Source: Proteobacteria bacterium UBA7447 (lineage in GTDB: Bacteria > Pseudomonadota > Gammaproteobacteria > Arenicellales > UBA868). From it: a stretch of DNA of 40,281 nucleotides. The stretch is from contig DLPX01000019.1 of NCBI GenBank assembly GCA_002477475.1, positions 1 through 40,281 on the forward strand, written 5' to 3'. Positions 33,286 to 40,281 of this stretch are shown piece after piece. Within the stretch, counting starts at the first letter, position 1, and the number at the start of each line of letters is the position of its first letter. The position numbers were made by a program, and so were the translations under genes. The notes below the pieces were generated by a model. That model was given only the letters and a program-made list of their open reading frames with translations, made no database searches and had not been told where the DNA came from.

Positions 33286-34701
33286 TCAGTCACCGCTCGA
33301 GCGGTGAAAATCATCTTCCAGTCGCTCGATGTCATCTTCGCCAAGATAGGCGCCGGTCTGCACCTCGATTATCTCCAGCGGCGCCTGGGTCACATTCGCG
33401 AGCCGATGGACTGTGCCCGGTGGAATATAGGTGGACTGGTTTTCTTTGAGGGTGAATACCTCGTTGGCAAGGGTCACCTCCGCCGTACCGCGCACGACAA
33501 TCCAATGCTCGGCACGATGCTGGTGACGTTGTAAAGACAGTTTCTTGCCGGGGTCGACCGTGATCCTTTTGACCTGAAAGCCCTCGCCCTGCTCGATTGC
33601 GTCAAAACTGCCCCACGGACGGTACACTTTTCTATGATGCTGTGCTTCACTGCGCTCGGTTGATAAAAGCCCTGCCACCAGGGATTTAAGCTCGTCAGTG
33701 TGGTCGCGATCGGCCACAAGCAACGCATCCGGCGTGTCCACGATGGCGAGATTTCGGACACCGAGCGTTGCCACCAGGGCACGATCTGCAATCACCAGAC
33801 TGTCTTGGGTCTCGACCGCAAGCACCTCTCCCCGGACTGCATTGCCGTAATCATCCTTTTCAAGAGCAGACCACAAAGCCTCCCAGGAGCCGATATCATT
33901 CCACCCCGCGTCTAGCGGCACCATCATGGTATTTTCGGCCTTTTCCATCACCGCGTAATCAATCGAGTCCTCTGGCGCTTTGGCAAATTCGGTCTCATCA
34001 AGACGCAGAAACGGCCCATCTTCACTCGCATTTTTCACGGCCTCAGCGCAGTGATTGAGCACTTGCGGCGCGTGCAAAGCAAACGCTTCAAGCAGTGTCG
34101 AGGTTCGAAATACAAACATCCCGCTGTTCCAGAAATACCCGCCCCGCTCAAGGTAGGACCGCGCCGTTGACTCGTCGGGTTTTTCCACAAACTCCAGCAC
34201 TGGGGCAGCATTTTCTTTAGCGCTGGGCTCAACCCGAAGATAGCCATATCCGGTATGCGCGCTACCTGGGGCAATACCGAAAGTGATCAGTTGATTCTCC
34301 TCAGCGAGCAGGACAGCCTTTTGCAATGCGTGTTGAAAGGCCGTCTCATCAGCAATGATGTGGTCTGCCGGAAATACGCCCATCACGACATCGCCATGCG
34401 TCGCCTGAACAACCTGAGCCGCTGCAGCCAGCGCTGGTGCCGTTCCACGCGCCACGGGTTCGAGCACGATGCATTGCGCAGAGGCTCCGATCTCATCAAG
34501 TTGTCCCGCTGCCATGAACCGATGTTTTTCGTTACACAGCACCAAAGGCGATTCGGCATAACCCGCGCGCTGCAGGCGAAGCACGGTTTGCTGAATCAGC
34601 GTGTGTGCTCCCACCAGTGAATGAAACTGCTTGGGGTACAGGGCGCGCGATAGTGGCCAAAGGCGGGTGCCGGCGCCACCGGAAAGAACGACTGGGATCA
34701 T
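33286..34701 (-). CDS. Mannose-1-phosphate guanylyltransferase/mannose-6-phosphate isomerase
   Basis: A 471-aa bifunctional enzyme of the ManC/AlgA/CpsB type making GDP-mannose from mannose 6-phosphate. The N-terminal nucleotidyltransferase domain starts with GGAGTRLWPLSR (residues 8-19) and has FPADHIIADE and FVEKPDESTA. The C-terminal cupin (phosphomannose isomerase) domain has RPWGSFDAIEQGEGFQVK, HQHRAEHWIVVRGTAEV and IPPGTVHRLAN. Both halves are complete. It diverges from the GlpD-like gene across 174 bp and converges with the PhyH-like gene. GDP-mannose would feed the glycosyltransferase encoded nearby or a surface polysaccharide made elsewhere. Confidence 0.94.
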   Translation of the reverse strand: MIPVVLSGGAGTRLWPLSRALYPKQFHSLVGAHTLIQQTVLRLQRAGYAESPLVLCNEKHRFMAAGQLDEIGASAQCIVLEPVARGTAPALAAAAQVVQATHGDVVMGVFPADHIIADETAFQHALQKAVLLAEENQLITFGIAPGSAHTGYGYLRVEPSAKENAAPVLEFVEKPDESTARSYLERGGYFWNSGMFVFRTSTLLEAFALHAPQVLNHCAEAVKNASEDGPFLRLDETEFAKAPEDSIDYAVMEKAENTMMVPLDAGWNDIGSWEALWSALEKDDYGNAVRGEVLAVETQDSLVIADRALVATLGVRNLAIVDTPDALLVADRDHTDELKSLVAGLLSTERSEAQHHRKVYRPWGSFDAIEQGEGFQVKRITVDPGKKLSLQRHQHRAEHWIVVRGTAEVTLANEVFTLKENQSTYIPPGTVHRLANVTQAPLEIIEVQTGAYLGEDDIERLEDDFHRSSGD

Positions 34702-34875
34702 GGGTCAAGACTAATGCGTTGTTCGCGCCAGATGATACGCTCTCAATGCCTGAAAATCATGTCTGCCCCATCGGCGCCGACTTCTCCGCACGGCTAACCA
34801 CGCTGTTGCAAGATGGGCTTTGCTTTAAAATTATCTTATTCCCTTCCACGGCTGACACCACGATGCCGAGACGCA

Positions 34876-36570
34876 ATGCCTGAAAACGGCGCTTCGCAGC
34901 GAATTCCCGCTGACAAATCCTTTGATGTTGTCGTGGTCGGCGGCGGCATCACCGGTGCCTGGACCGCGCTCGACTGCACGCTGCGGGGTTTGTCCACCCT
35001 CCTCGTGGAGAAAGCCGACTTCGGCGGCGCAACATCGATGCGTTCTTCCCGGCTGCTGCATGGCGGAATACGCTATCTGCAACAGTTGGACTTTCGCAAG
35101 GTGCGTGAATCCGCTCGTGAGCGCCATTTTCTGACACGTTCGGCACCTCATCTGGTGCAGCACGTCCCGTTTGTTGTGCCGACCTATCGAAACCTGCGCC
35201 AGGGGCACGCCTTTCTCTACAGCGGCATGTTGGCATACCGCATCCTGACGGCAGGATGTCAGGGAGGACAGGCGGACTCGGCATTAAAGGTGCCTCGCGA
35301 CCGCGCGATCAGTCAACAACGCATCAAGAGTCTGGACCTTGTCCAGGACGATGCCATCACCGGCGGCCGGATTCTTTTTGAGGCACAGATGCAAAGTTCG
35401 GAACGCATGACGCTTGGCGTCATTGAGCGCGCACGTGAGAGCGGTGCCGTCGCGCTCAACTATATGGAGATGACTCGCTACCGGATCTTTGAAAATCAGG
35501 TCAGCGGCATTGCCGTTCGGGATCTGACCGATGGTTCGCTTGGAGAGATACAGGCAAAACTGGTCATCAACGCAGCTGGCCCATGGTGCGACCACCTGAA
35601 CGGAGATGCCTCGCTGCATGGGCTGAATACCGGCTTTGCTCGCGGCGCACATATCGTTACACGGGCTTTAACGAGCGATTACGCTATCGCCCTGCCTTCC
35701 GCATTCCAAAGCGATGGCGTGGCGACACGAGGACATCGGCACGTCTTCGTTATTCCCTGGCGCAACCGATCCCTGATCGGAACGAGCTACCTCGAATCAG
35801 ACGAGCCCTCGGACTCATTGGTCCCCACCAAAGAGGAAATCTCACAACTCGTCGATACGGTCAACCAAGGATTGACTCAGGCCAACCTCACTCACGCCGA
35901 TGTTCTTCAGTCTTTCGCCGGTTACTACCCTTTGCAAAGCACTTCCATACAACAAGGCGTCTACCAGGGGACGGGAGAATACCGTCTGGTCGACCATGTG
36001 CTGACTGACGGAACCCAAGGATTAGTGACTGCGCTGGGCGCAAAATTCACGACAGCCCGGCGCCTTGGGGAAATGGCCGCACGACTCGCGGAGAAAAAAC
36101 TTTCAGGCAATCACCATGCCAATCGACTCCCTACCCGCTCGGTCACAATTCAAGGGGGTGACATTGCCAACCTCACGCAGTTTAGAGCCGAGGTGCATGA
36201 ACGGTACCGAGATTTATGGTCCGAGTCCACGTGTCACTATCTCATCAGTTGTTATGGATCCCGTATTCATGAAATCGCCAAACTGTGCCGCTCTGACCCG
36301 GAGCTTAACCGGCCCCTTTTAGACGATCAGGAAACCCTCGCTGCGCAAGTTATCTTTGCGGCCCGTCATGAATCAGTCGTGCATCTCACGGACATTCTCT
36401 TTCGCCGGACCGATCTTTGCCTTCTGGGCGATCCGGGTGATGCTGTGCTGAATGACTGCGCTGATCTCGCCGCAAAGGCGCTTGGCTGGAGCGAAGCGCA
36501 TCGTCTGGGTGAGTTAGAATCCGTGCGCTCTGAGCTTGCGCGGAGCATTCCCGCTGCAGCAAACGAATGA
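34876..36570 (+). CDS. GlpD-like FAD-dependent glycerol-3-phosphate dehydrogenase family protein
   Basis: A 564-aa DAO-superfamily flavoprotein. The FAD-binding GGGITG motif is at residues 22-27, then TLLVEKADFGGATSMRSSRLLHG at about 42-64, matching the SSKLIHGGLRYLE region of GlpD. GAKFTTARRLGEMAA stands for the family's GGKLTTYR block, and a GlpD-type C-terminal domain follows. Known relatives oxidise sn-glycerol 3-phosphate to DHAP and reduce quinone. Glycerol kinase and facilitator genes are absent; the neighbours are sugar genes, so a different or specialised substrate is possible. The ATG at 34876 is preferred over 34813 because the added 21 residues look non-native. Its end overlaps the glycosyltransferase frame. 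Confidence 0.8.
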   Translation: MPENGASQRIPADKSFDVVVVGGGITGAWTALDCTLRGLSTLLVEKADFGGATSMRSSRLLHGGIRYLQQLDFRKVRESARERHFLTRSAPHLVQHVPFVVPTYRNLRQGHAFLYSGMLAYRILTAGCQGGQADSALKVPRDRAISQQRIKSLDLVQDDAITGGRILFEAQMQSSERMTLGVIERARESGAVALNYMEMTRYRIFENQVSGIAVRDLTDGSLGEIQAKLVINAAGPWCDHLNGDASLHGLNTGFARGAHIVTRALTSDYAIALPSAFQSDGVATRGHRHVFVIPWRNRSLIGTSYLESDEPSDSLVPTKEEISQLVDTVNQGLTQANLTHADVLQSFAGYYPLQSTSIQQGVYQGTGEYRLVDHVLTDGTQGLVTALGAKFTTARRLGEMAARLAEKKLSGNHHANRLPTRSVTIQGGDIANLTQFRAEVHERYRDLWSESTCHYLISCYGSRIHEIAKLCRSDPELNRPLLDDQETLAAQVIFAARHESVVHLTDILFRRTDLCLLGDPGDAVLNDCADLAAKALGWSEAHRLGELESVRSELARSIPAAANE

Positions 36571-37762
36571 TCCTGGTTTGAAAGTTCTTCACATCGCACC
36601 AACGCCGTTCTTCTCGGACCGGGGCTGCCATGTACGGGTGCTCAGTATCCTGAAAGCAATCGAGACCTGCGGCGGATCCAACATTCTATGCACCTATCCC
36701 CTGGGACGGGATCTTCCTGGTCTGGATATCCGTCGTACTTCGGCCGTCGGCGGCTATGAGCGGACTGAAGCCGGCCCACAGAAAGGCAAAATCCTCGCCG
36801 ATATCAAACTGATCATGCTTGCGCTGAGAATAGCCTTCCGAGAGCGGCCCGATATCATCCACGCACACCTGCATGAAGGCGCGTTGATCGGCTGGCTGGT
36901 GCGATGGGCGCTGATCTGGCGGCGCATTCCCCTGGCGGCCGATCTTCAGGGCGGCCTGGTCGGTGAACTGGCTGACCATGGCTTCTTTTCGCGGCGGGGA
37001 GCGTTGGGCAACCCCTTGCGCTGGATCTTTCGCCTGATTGAGTCGTTCACCCTGGCACTGCCCGCTCACCTTTTCTGCTCCTCAGGCAACAGTGAGCAGA
37101 TTTTCCGAAATGACTACCAGATTCGGGCAAGCAAACTCACCTGCCTGGATGACCGGGTTGATCTCGCCGCCTATGATCCGGCGCACGTTACGGCCGTCAC
37201 CTCACCCTTCGCAGAAGATGTCTTCGTGGTGACCTACAGCGGATCGCTTCTGCCCATCAAGGGCCTGGATGTGCTTCAGGAAGTAATCCTTGCCCTGACC
37301 AAGAAACGTCGCGACATCGGCTTTCTGCTGGTCGGATACCCGATCGATGCCATGGCAGAGTTCATTGAAGCGAACGGCATTGCGGATCGGGTAGCACTGG
37401 TGGGGCGGGTCGCCTTTGAGTCCCTCCCGGACTATCTTCTGAGTGCCCATGTTGGTATCGAACCAAAACAGTCTGCATCGGGAGAAGGCAGCGGAAAGCT
37501 GCTGCACTACATGGCGGCAGGTCTCGCGTTGGCGGCCTTCCCTTCCGAACATAACCGCACTCTTGCGGGAGACGAAGCGCTCGCACAGGGTAACACGGCC
37601 GAAGCCCTCGTCGCCCAGATTGAAGCCCTGGCAGACGATCGCGCCAGGTGCCGTGCAACGGGTCTTAAAAACCGTGAGCGGACACAACCGTATTCCCTGC
37701 AATCGGCGGGCATAATGATTGCAGACGTTTATCAGAACCTCGGCCTGGCGCCGCAGGCTTAA
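36536..37762 (+). CDS. GT4-type glycosyltransferase
   Basis: A 408-aa GT-B fold glycosyltransferase of the GT4 type. The N-terminal domain starts LKVLHIAPTPFFSDRGCHVRVLSIL (acceptor side), with DIIHAHLHEGALIGWL. The C-terminal donor domain has FVVTYSGSLLPIKGLDVLQE and a variant EX7E-type region, EPKQSASGEGSGKLLHYMAAG. No signal peptide is seen; it is probably a peripheral membrane or cytosolic enzyme. The start is uncertain: a TTG at 36536 overlaps the GlpD-like gene by 35 bp, while a TTG at 36578 lies just past that stop and directly before the conserved block. Donor and acceptor sugars are unknown; GDP-mannose is a candidate given the neighbour. Confidence 0.87.
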   Translation: MRGAFPLQQTNDPGLKVLHIAPTPFFSDRGCHVRVLSILKAIETCGGSNILCTYPLGRDLPGLDIRRTSAVGGYERTEAGPQKGKILADIKLIMLALRIAFRERPDIIHAHLHEGALIGWLVRWALIWRRIPLAADLQGGLVGELADHGFFSRRGALGNPLRWIFRLIESFTLALPAHLFCSSGNSEQIFRNDYQIRASKLTCLDDRVDLAAYDPAHVTAVTSPFAEDVFVVTYSGSLLPIKGLDVLQEVILALTKKRRDIGFLLVGYPIDAMAEFIEANGIADRVALVGRVAFESLPDYLLSAHVGIEPKQSASGEGSGKLLHYMAAGLALAAFPSEHNRTLAGDEALAQGNTAEALVAQIEALADDRARCRATGLKNRERTQPYSLQSAGIMIADVYQNLGLAPQA

Positions 37763-37790
37763 CTATTACTGCACGCAAGGAGATGCACTG

Positions 37791-38774
37791 ATGCGAATCT
37801 TGGTCACGGGAGGCACCGGCTTTACCGGCAAGGCGCTGGTCAAGCGACTGCACGACGATGGGCATGACGTTATTGCACTGGATTACAAAGAAGGCGTCAA
37901 AACCGGGGAGATTCGCGATTGGGGCGTCAAGGTCATTATCGGCAGCGTCACGGATGCCGCCGTGGTCAAAGAAGCGATGCAGGGCGTCAACGTTGTGCAC
38001 CATCTCGCAGCCGCCTTTCGAGAGCTCGATGTGCCCAACACGTATTATCACGAGGTTAACGTCGGCGGCGCCAAGATTGTTCTCGATGCTGCCGTTGCGG
38101 CCGGGGTGAAGCGATTCATTTACTGCAGCACCTGCGGGGTCCATGGCAATGTCAAAAATCCCCCGGCTAACGAAGACGCGCCGATTGCCGCAGCCGACTA
38201 CTATCAACAAACCAAGTACGAGGCCGAACCCCTGGTGCACGAATACCAGCAACAGGGTCTCAAGACGGTGATCGTGCGGCCCGCGGCCATTTATGGGCCG
38301 GGCGACCCGGAGCGTTTCGGCATGATCTTCAGGCGGGTAGCCAAAGGCAACTTTCCGATCTTTGGCTCCGGAAAAGCCTTTTATCATCCGCTTTACATCG
38401 ACAACTTCGTGGACGCGCTTGAAAGAGTGACACACGAAGGCGTGGGAGACGGCCAAACCTACCTGATCGCTGATGAGGAATACGTCACCATCGAGGACCT
38501 GGTGGGGCGTGTCGCCTCCGCCATGGATCGGCCAGTCCGCACTCCGCACCTGCCGTTCTGGCCCCTTTGGCTCGCAGGTCATGCCTTCGAAAAGGCCTGC
38601 AAACCGCTCCGGATCACTCCGCCAATCTTTCCCCGCCGCGTGGACTGGTATCGACAGAACCGCGCCTTTGATATCTCCCGGGCGAAAAACGAAATCGGGT
38701 ACAACCCCAGTGTCGGCCTCGATCAGGGGCTAAGAGCCACCGCTCTGTGGTATGAAAGCGAGGGTTATCTATAA
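37791..38774 (+). CDS. NAD-dependent epimerase/dehydratase family protein
   Basis: A 327-aa extended short-chain dehydrogenase. The NAD(P)-binding TGGTGFTG is at residues 6-13. The catalytic serine region is YCSTCGVHG (about 111-119), and the active-site Tyr138-xxx-Lys142 lies in YYQQTKYEAE. PAAIYGPGDPERFG and HPLYIDNFVDAL are typical of sugar-nucleotide epimerases and of the related 3-beta-hydroxysteroid or dihydroflavonol reductase types. The ATG at 37791 is chosen because AAGGAG lies 8 nt upstream. It follows the glycosyltransferase by 28 bp, in the same operon, and probably supplies or modifies a sugar donor or lipid-linked product. Confidence 0.9.
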   Translation: MRILVTGGTGFTGKALVKRLHDDGHDVIALDYKEGVKTGEIRDWGVKVIIGSVTDAAVVKEAMQGVNVVHHLAAAFRELDVPNTYYHEVNVGGAKIVLDAAVAAGVKRFIYCSTCGVHGNVKNPPANEDAPIAAADYYQQTKYEAEPLVHEYQQQGLKTVIVRPAAIYGPGDPERFGMIFRRVAKGNFPIFGSGKAFYHPLYIDNFVDALERVTHEGVGDGQTYLIADEEYVTIEDLVGRVASAMDRPVRTPHLPFWPLWLAGHAFEKACKPLRITPPIFPRRVDWYRQNRAFDISRAKNEIGYNPSVGLDQGLRATALWYESEGYL

Positions 38775-38874
38775 AACCCCTTGGTTTCTTCACCCTCGCT
38801 TGCCCTGTCCTCGGTACCATGAGGGTGATCAGATTCTAGGTCTGACTCTTTTTTATTTTTCTGGAGCGAATTTC

Positions 38875-39258
38875 GTGAGTGAACTGGCTTTTCTTCTGGC
38901 GGGGGCATCGCTCGGCATCATTGTTTTTCAAAGTGCCGTGCTCGCGCCATTGGTCTTTACCCGACTGAAAGACGGCGCCAGCGGCCCTTTTCTGCGCGCG
39001 CTTTTCCCGCGTTTTTTCCTGATCCTGGCGGTGCTGGGGTTGGGATCTGCTCTTGGCAGTCACTTCGGTGGTTTTGACCGCGGTGTGGTGCTGGGGGGAA
39101 TCGCTCTGATCCTCGCCTTAATTGCCTACGCCCTGATTCCCAGCACCAACCGTGCCCGCGATGAGGGCAGAAAACAAGCATTTAAGGTTCTACATCTGGC
39201 GAGCGTGCTACTAACGCTTGGGATAGGCATCAGCAATCTTCTGGTGCTCTTTATTTGA
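38875..39258 (+). CDS. Small four-helix membrane protein (DUF4149/TMEM205-like)
   Basis: A 127-aa protein with four hydrophobic segments, about residues 3-23, 43-62, 66-86 and 105-126. It has the short charged loops and conserved PLVFTRL, LFPRFF and HLASVLLTLG patterns of the DUF4149 family. The role of this family is not established. The start is a GTG at 38875 with a GGAG 8 nt upstream; the frame stays open further upstream, but that part overlaps the epimerase end and is not hydrophobic. It lies 100 bp after the epimerase and may be transcribed with it. Confidence 0.75.
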   Translation: MSELAFLLAGASLGIIVFQSAVLAPLVFTRLKDGASGPFLRALFPRFFLILAVLGLGSALGSHFGGFDRGVVLGGIALILALIAYALIPSTNRARDEGRKQAFKVLHLASVLLTLGIGISNLLVLFI

Positions 39259-39264
39259 CAGGCT

Positions 39265-39289
39265 CGGGGCACACATTGCATGCGCCCCG
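39265..39289 (+). terminator. Weak hairpin after the DUF4149-like gene
   Basis: CGGGGC (39265-39270) and GCCCCG (39284-39289) can pair, six nucleotides past the stop codon. There is no clear T-tract, so it may be only an RNA-stabilising hairpin. The rest of the 128-bp gap before the pilin gene shows nothing else. Confidence 0.3.
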
Positions 39290-39386
39290 GACGTCCTTAA
39301 AACATCAGGAACTTATCAGACTTAATCTATTTATCTCAGATACTTGCAAGATTTATAGCCTAGGTCACAGCGAGACATCGGCCCCC

Positions 39387-39866
39387 CTAGATACAGGACT
39401 TTATATAGGCTTCGTCGATCTTATTGTGAAGTGAGACGGGGACGCAAAGCCACGATGCGATCACGCCAGAACCGATATCAGGCCGCAACTCAAATTGTGT
39501 GCCGGCGATCAATACATTAACGCCATTCGCTGTGCTATCGAAAATTACCCGAATTCGACCAAGATTCCTCACAACCTGAATTTGATCAACATAGTCAGCA
39601 GTATCATATTCAGCTGGCCTAGGAATCCCAAGGACATCATGGCGGTCATTCATGTTTGGCTGATCCGGAAAGTCACCATTCTCCTGGTGATAAAGCGTCA
39701 ATGCCTGTTTCACGGGACCTAATAGCGCAAAGGCTTCCGCCACCTGGGTGCGCGCCACATATTTGTTGTATTGCGGTAGAGCGATGGCAGCGAGGATGCC
39801 GATGATCGCAACCACAATCATCAGTTCGATGAGGGTGAAGCCTTTCGCGTTCTTGTTTTTGTGCAT
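39387..39866 (-). CDS. Type IV pilin (PilA/PilE-like)
   Basis: A 159-aa prepilin with the class IVa leader: a short basic MHKNKNAKG ending in the peptidase-site Gly, then FTLIELMIVVAIIGILAAIA with Phe1 and Glu5 of the mature protein. The alpha-helical stem and LYHQENGDFP are followed by a variable beta domain. A C-terminal cysteine pair (Cys in WLCVP and in IKSCI) can form the usual D-region disulfide loop. It is probably a major or alternative pilus subunit for twitching, adhesion or DNA uptake. It lies 93 bp downstream of a second pilin gene in the same orientation. No sigma54 promoter was seen in that gap. Confidence 0.92.
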   Translation of the reverse strand: MHKNKNAKGFTLIELMIVVAIIGILAAIALPQYNKYVARTQVAEAFALLGPVKQALTLYHQENGDFPDQPNMNDRHDVLGIPRPAEYDTADYVDQIQVVRNLGRIRVIFDSTANGVNVLIAGTQFELRPDIGSGVIASWLCVPVSLHNKIDEAYIKSCI

Positions 39867-39959
39867 TTCGTTTTAAGAGAAATTAAGCAAACTCGCTCAG
39901 GCTCTCTCGTATCGCGGTTAACACCAGATTTCTTACCTTAGGTATTGCCGTCAAATTAT

Positions 39960-40281
39960 TTACATGCAGGACTTAATAAAGGCTTCGTCAATCCTGCGAG
40001 CGGCGTTTCCCGCAGGGGCGCAAGTCCACCCTGTGATAACGCCAGAACTCAGAGCAGGCATCACATTGAAACGTCTTCCAGCAATCTCGGGACTAACACC
40101 GACCCCTGTGTTGTCAAATCTTACTTGAATACCCCCGGCATTACCCCCTCCCAAAACTCGAATCTGACGAACATAATCAGCGAAATTTCGGTATTCACCG
40201 CTGCTGGGAATTCCTAACGCAGCGTGCCGAGCGGCAAGGTTACCCGCTGGAAAAGCTCCATTCTCCTGGTGATAAAGCGTC
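39960..40281 (-). CDS. Type IV pilin, C-terminal part (cut by window edge)
   Basis: An open frame entering from the right edge and ending at 39960 encodes the last 106 residues of a pilin paralogous to its neighbour. The shared pattern is TLYHQENGAFP, HAALGIPSSGEY, ADYVRQIRV, a Cys in GWTCAP and the ending RIDEAFIKSCM. The N-terminal helix lies outside the window. At the edge, 24 bases (40258-40281) are identical to 39676-39699 of the first pilin gene, while the region between is diverged, consistent with duplication. The cysteine pair of the D-region is kept. Confidence 0.88.
   Translation of the reverse strand, partial: TLYHQENGAFPAGNLAARHAALGIPSSGEYRNFADYVRQIRVLGGGNAGGIQVRFDNTGVGVSPEIAGRRFNVMPALSSGVITGWTCAPAGNAARRIDEAFIKSCM

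Noticed and set aside
37665..38582. 305-codon minus-strand frame opposite the epimerase
   Set aside because: Antisense to a gene with intact NAD-binding and YxxxK motifs and a good ribosome site.
39867..39959. Possible sigma54 promoter upstream of the first pilin
   Set aside because: No GG-N10-GC element with correct spacing was found on the minus strand.

Overview
The window looks like a chromosomal segment from a free-living gammaproteobacterium. The suite ttcA, apeB, cytochrome c5, prfC, rimO, the ppsR/ppsA pair, typA, srkA and fur is typical of that class, and type IV pilins and an Fe(III) ABC importer are also present. Coding is dense and moderately GC-rich, and starts are often GTG or TTG. 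No rRNA, tRNA, insertion sequence, prophage or CRISPR array was recognised. Genus was not determined.

Layout. 1-2.7 kb: the 5' part of an AsmA-family gene (minus) diverges from ttcA-apeB (plus), closed by a strong bidirectional terminator. 2.8-9.1 kb, all minus: cytochrome c5, prfC, a tungstate-type importer (tupB-tupA, no ATPase gene), rimO and ppsR. ppsA diverges from ppsR and converges on typA (BipA). 13.5-14.7 kb (minus): a DMT exporter and a small unknown gene. 14.7-22.3 kb (plus): an MFS transporter, srkA, an Atm1-type ABC exporter, an aminoglycoside-phosphotransferase-like kinase, a quinone-oxidoreductase-like protein and an acyl-CoA dehydrogenase. The kinase and dehydrogenase resemble the two halves of ACAD11 and may handle 4-hydroxyacyl-CoAs.

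22.3-27.3 kb (minus): fur, fbpA, fbpB and fbpC, an Fe(III) uptake locus with its regulator. There is a stem-loop between fbpA and fbpB and a Fur-like box upstream of fur. 27.3-28.4 kb is gene-poor. It holds a clear DUF2325 domain with no usable start codon, overlapped by a small unknown ORF; this is probably a damaged or frameshifted module lying beyond the Fur-like box.

28.4-33.3 kb: malonyl-CoA decarboxylase, methionine gamma-lyase and a Rieske oxygenase (minus) diverge from a phytanoyl-CoA-dioxygenase-like gene (plus), with a candidate operator in between. The joint substrate is unknown. 33.3-38.8 kb: mannose-1-phosphate guanylyltransferase/isomerase (minus) diverges from a GlpD-like flavoprotein, a GT4 glycosyltransferase and an NAD-dependent epimerase (plus), which looks like a glycoconjugate locus. 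The window ends with a small DUF4149-like membrane protein and two tandem type IV pilin genes (minus); the second is cut by the window edge.

The observations most worth following are the start-less DUF2325 gene with its small overlapping ORF, the kinase/dehydrogenase pair, and the divergent Rieske/PhyH locus with methionine gamma-lyase.
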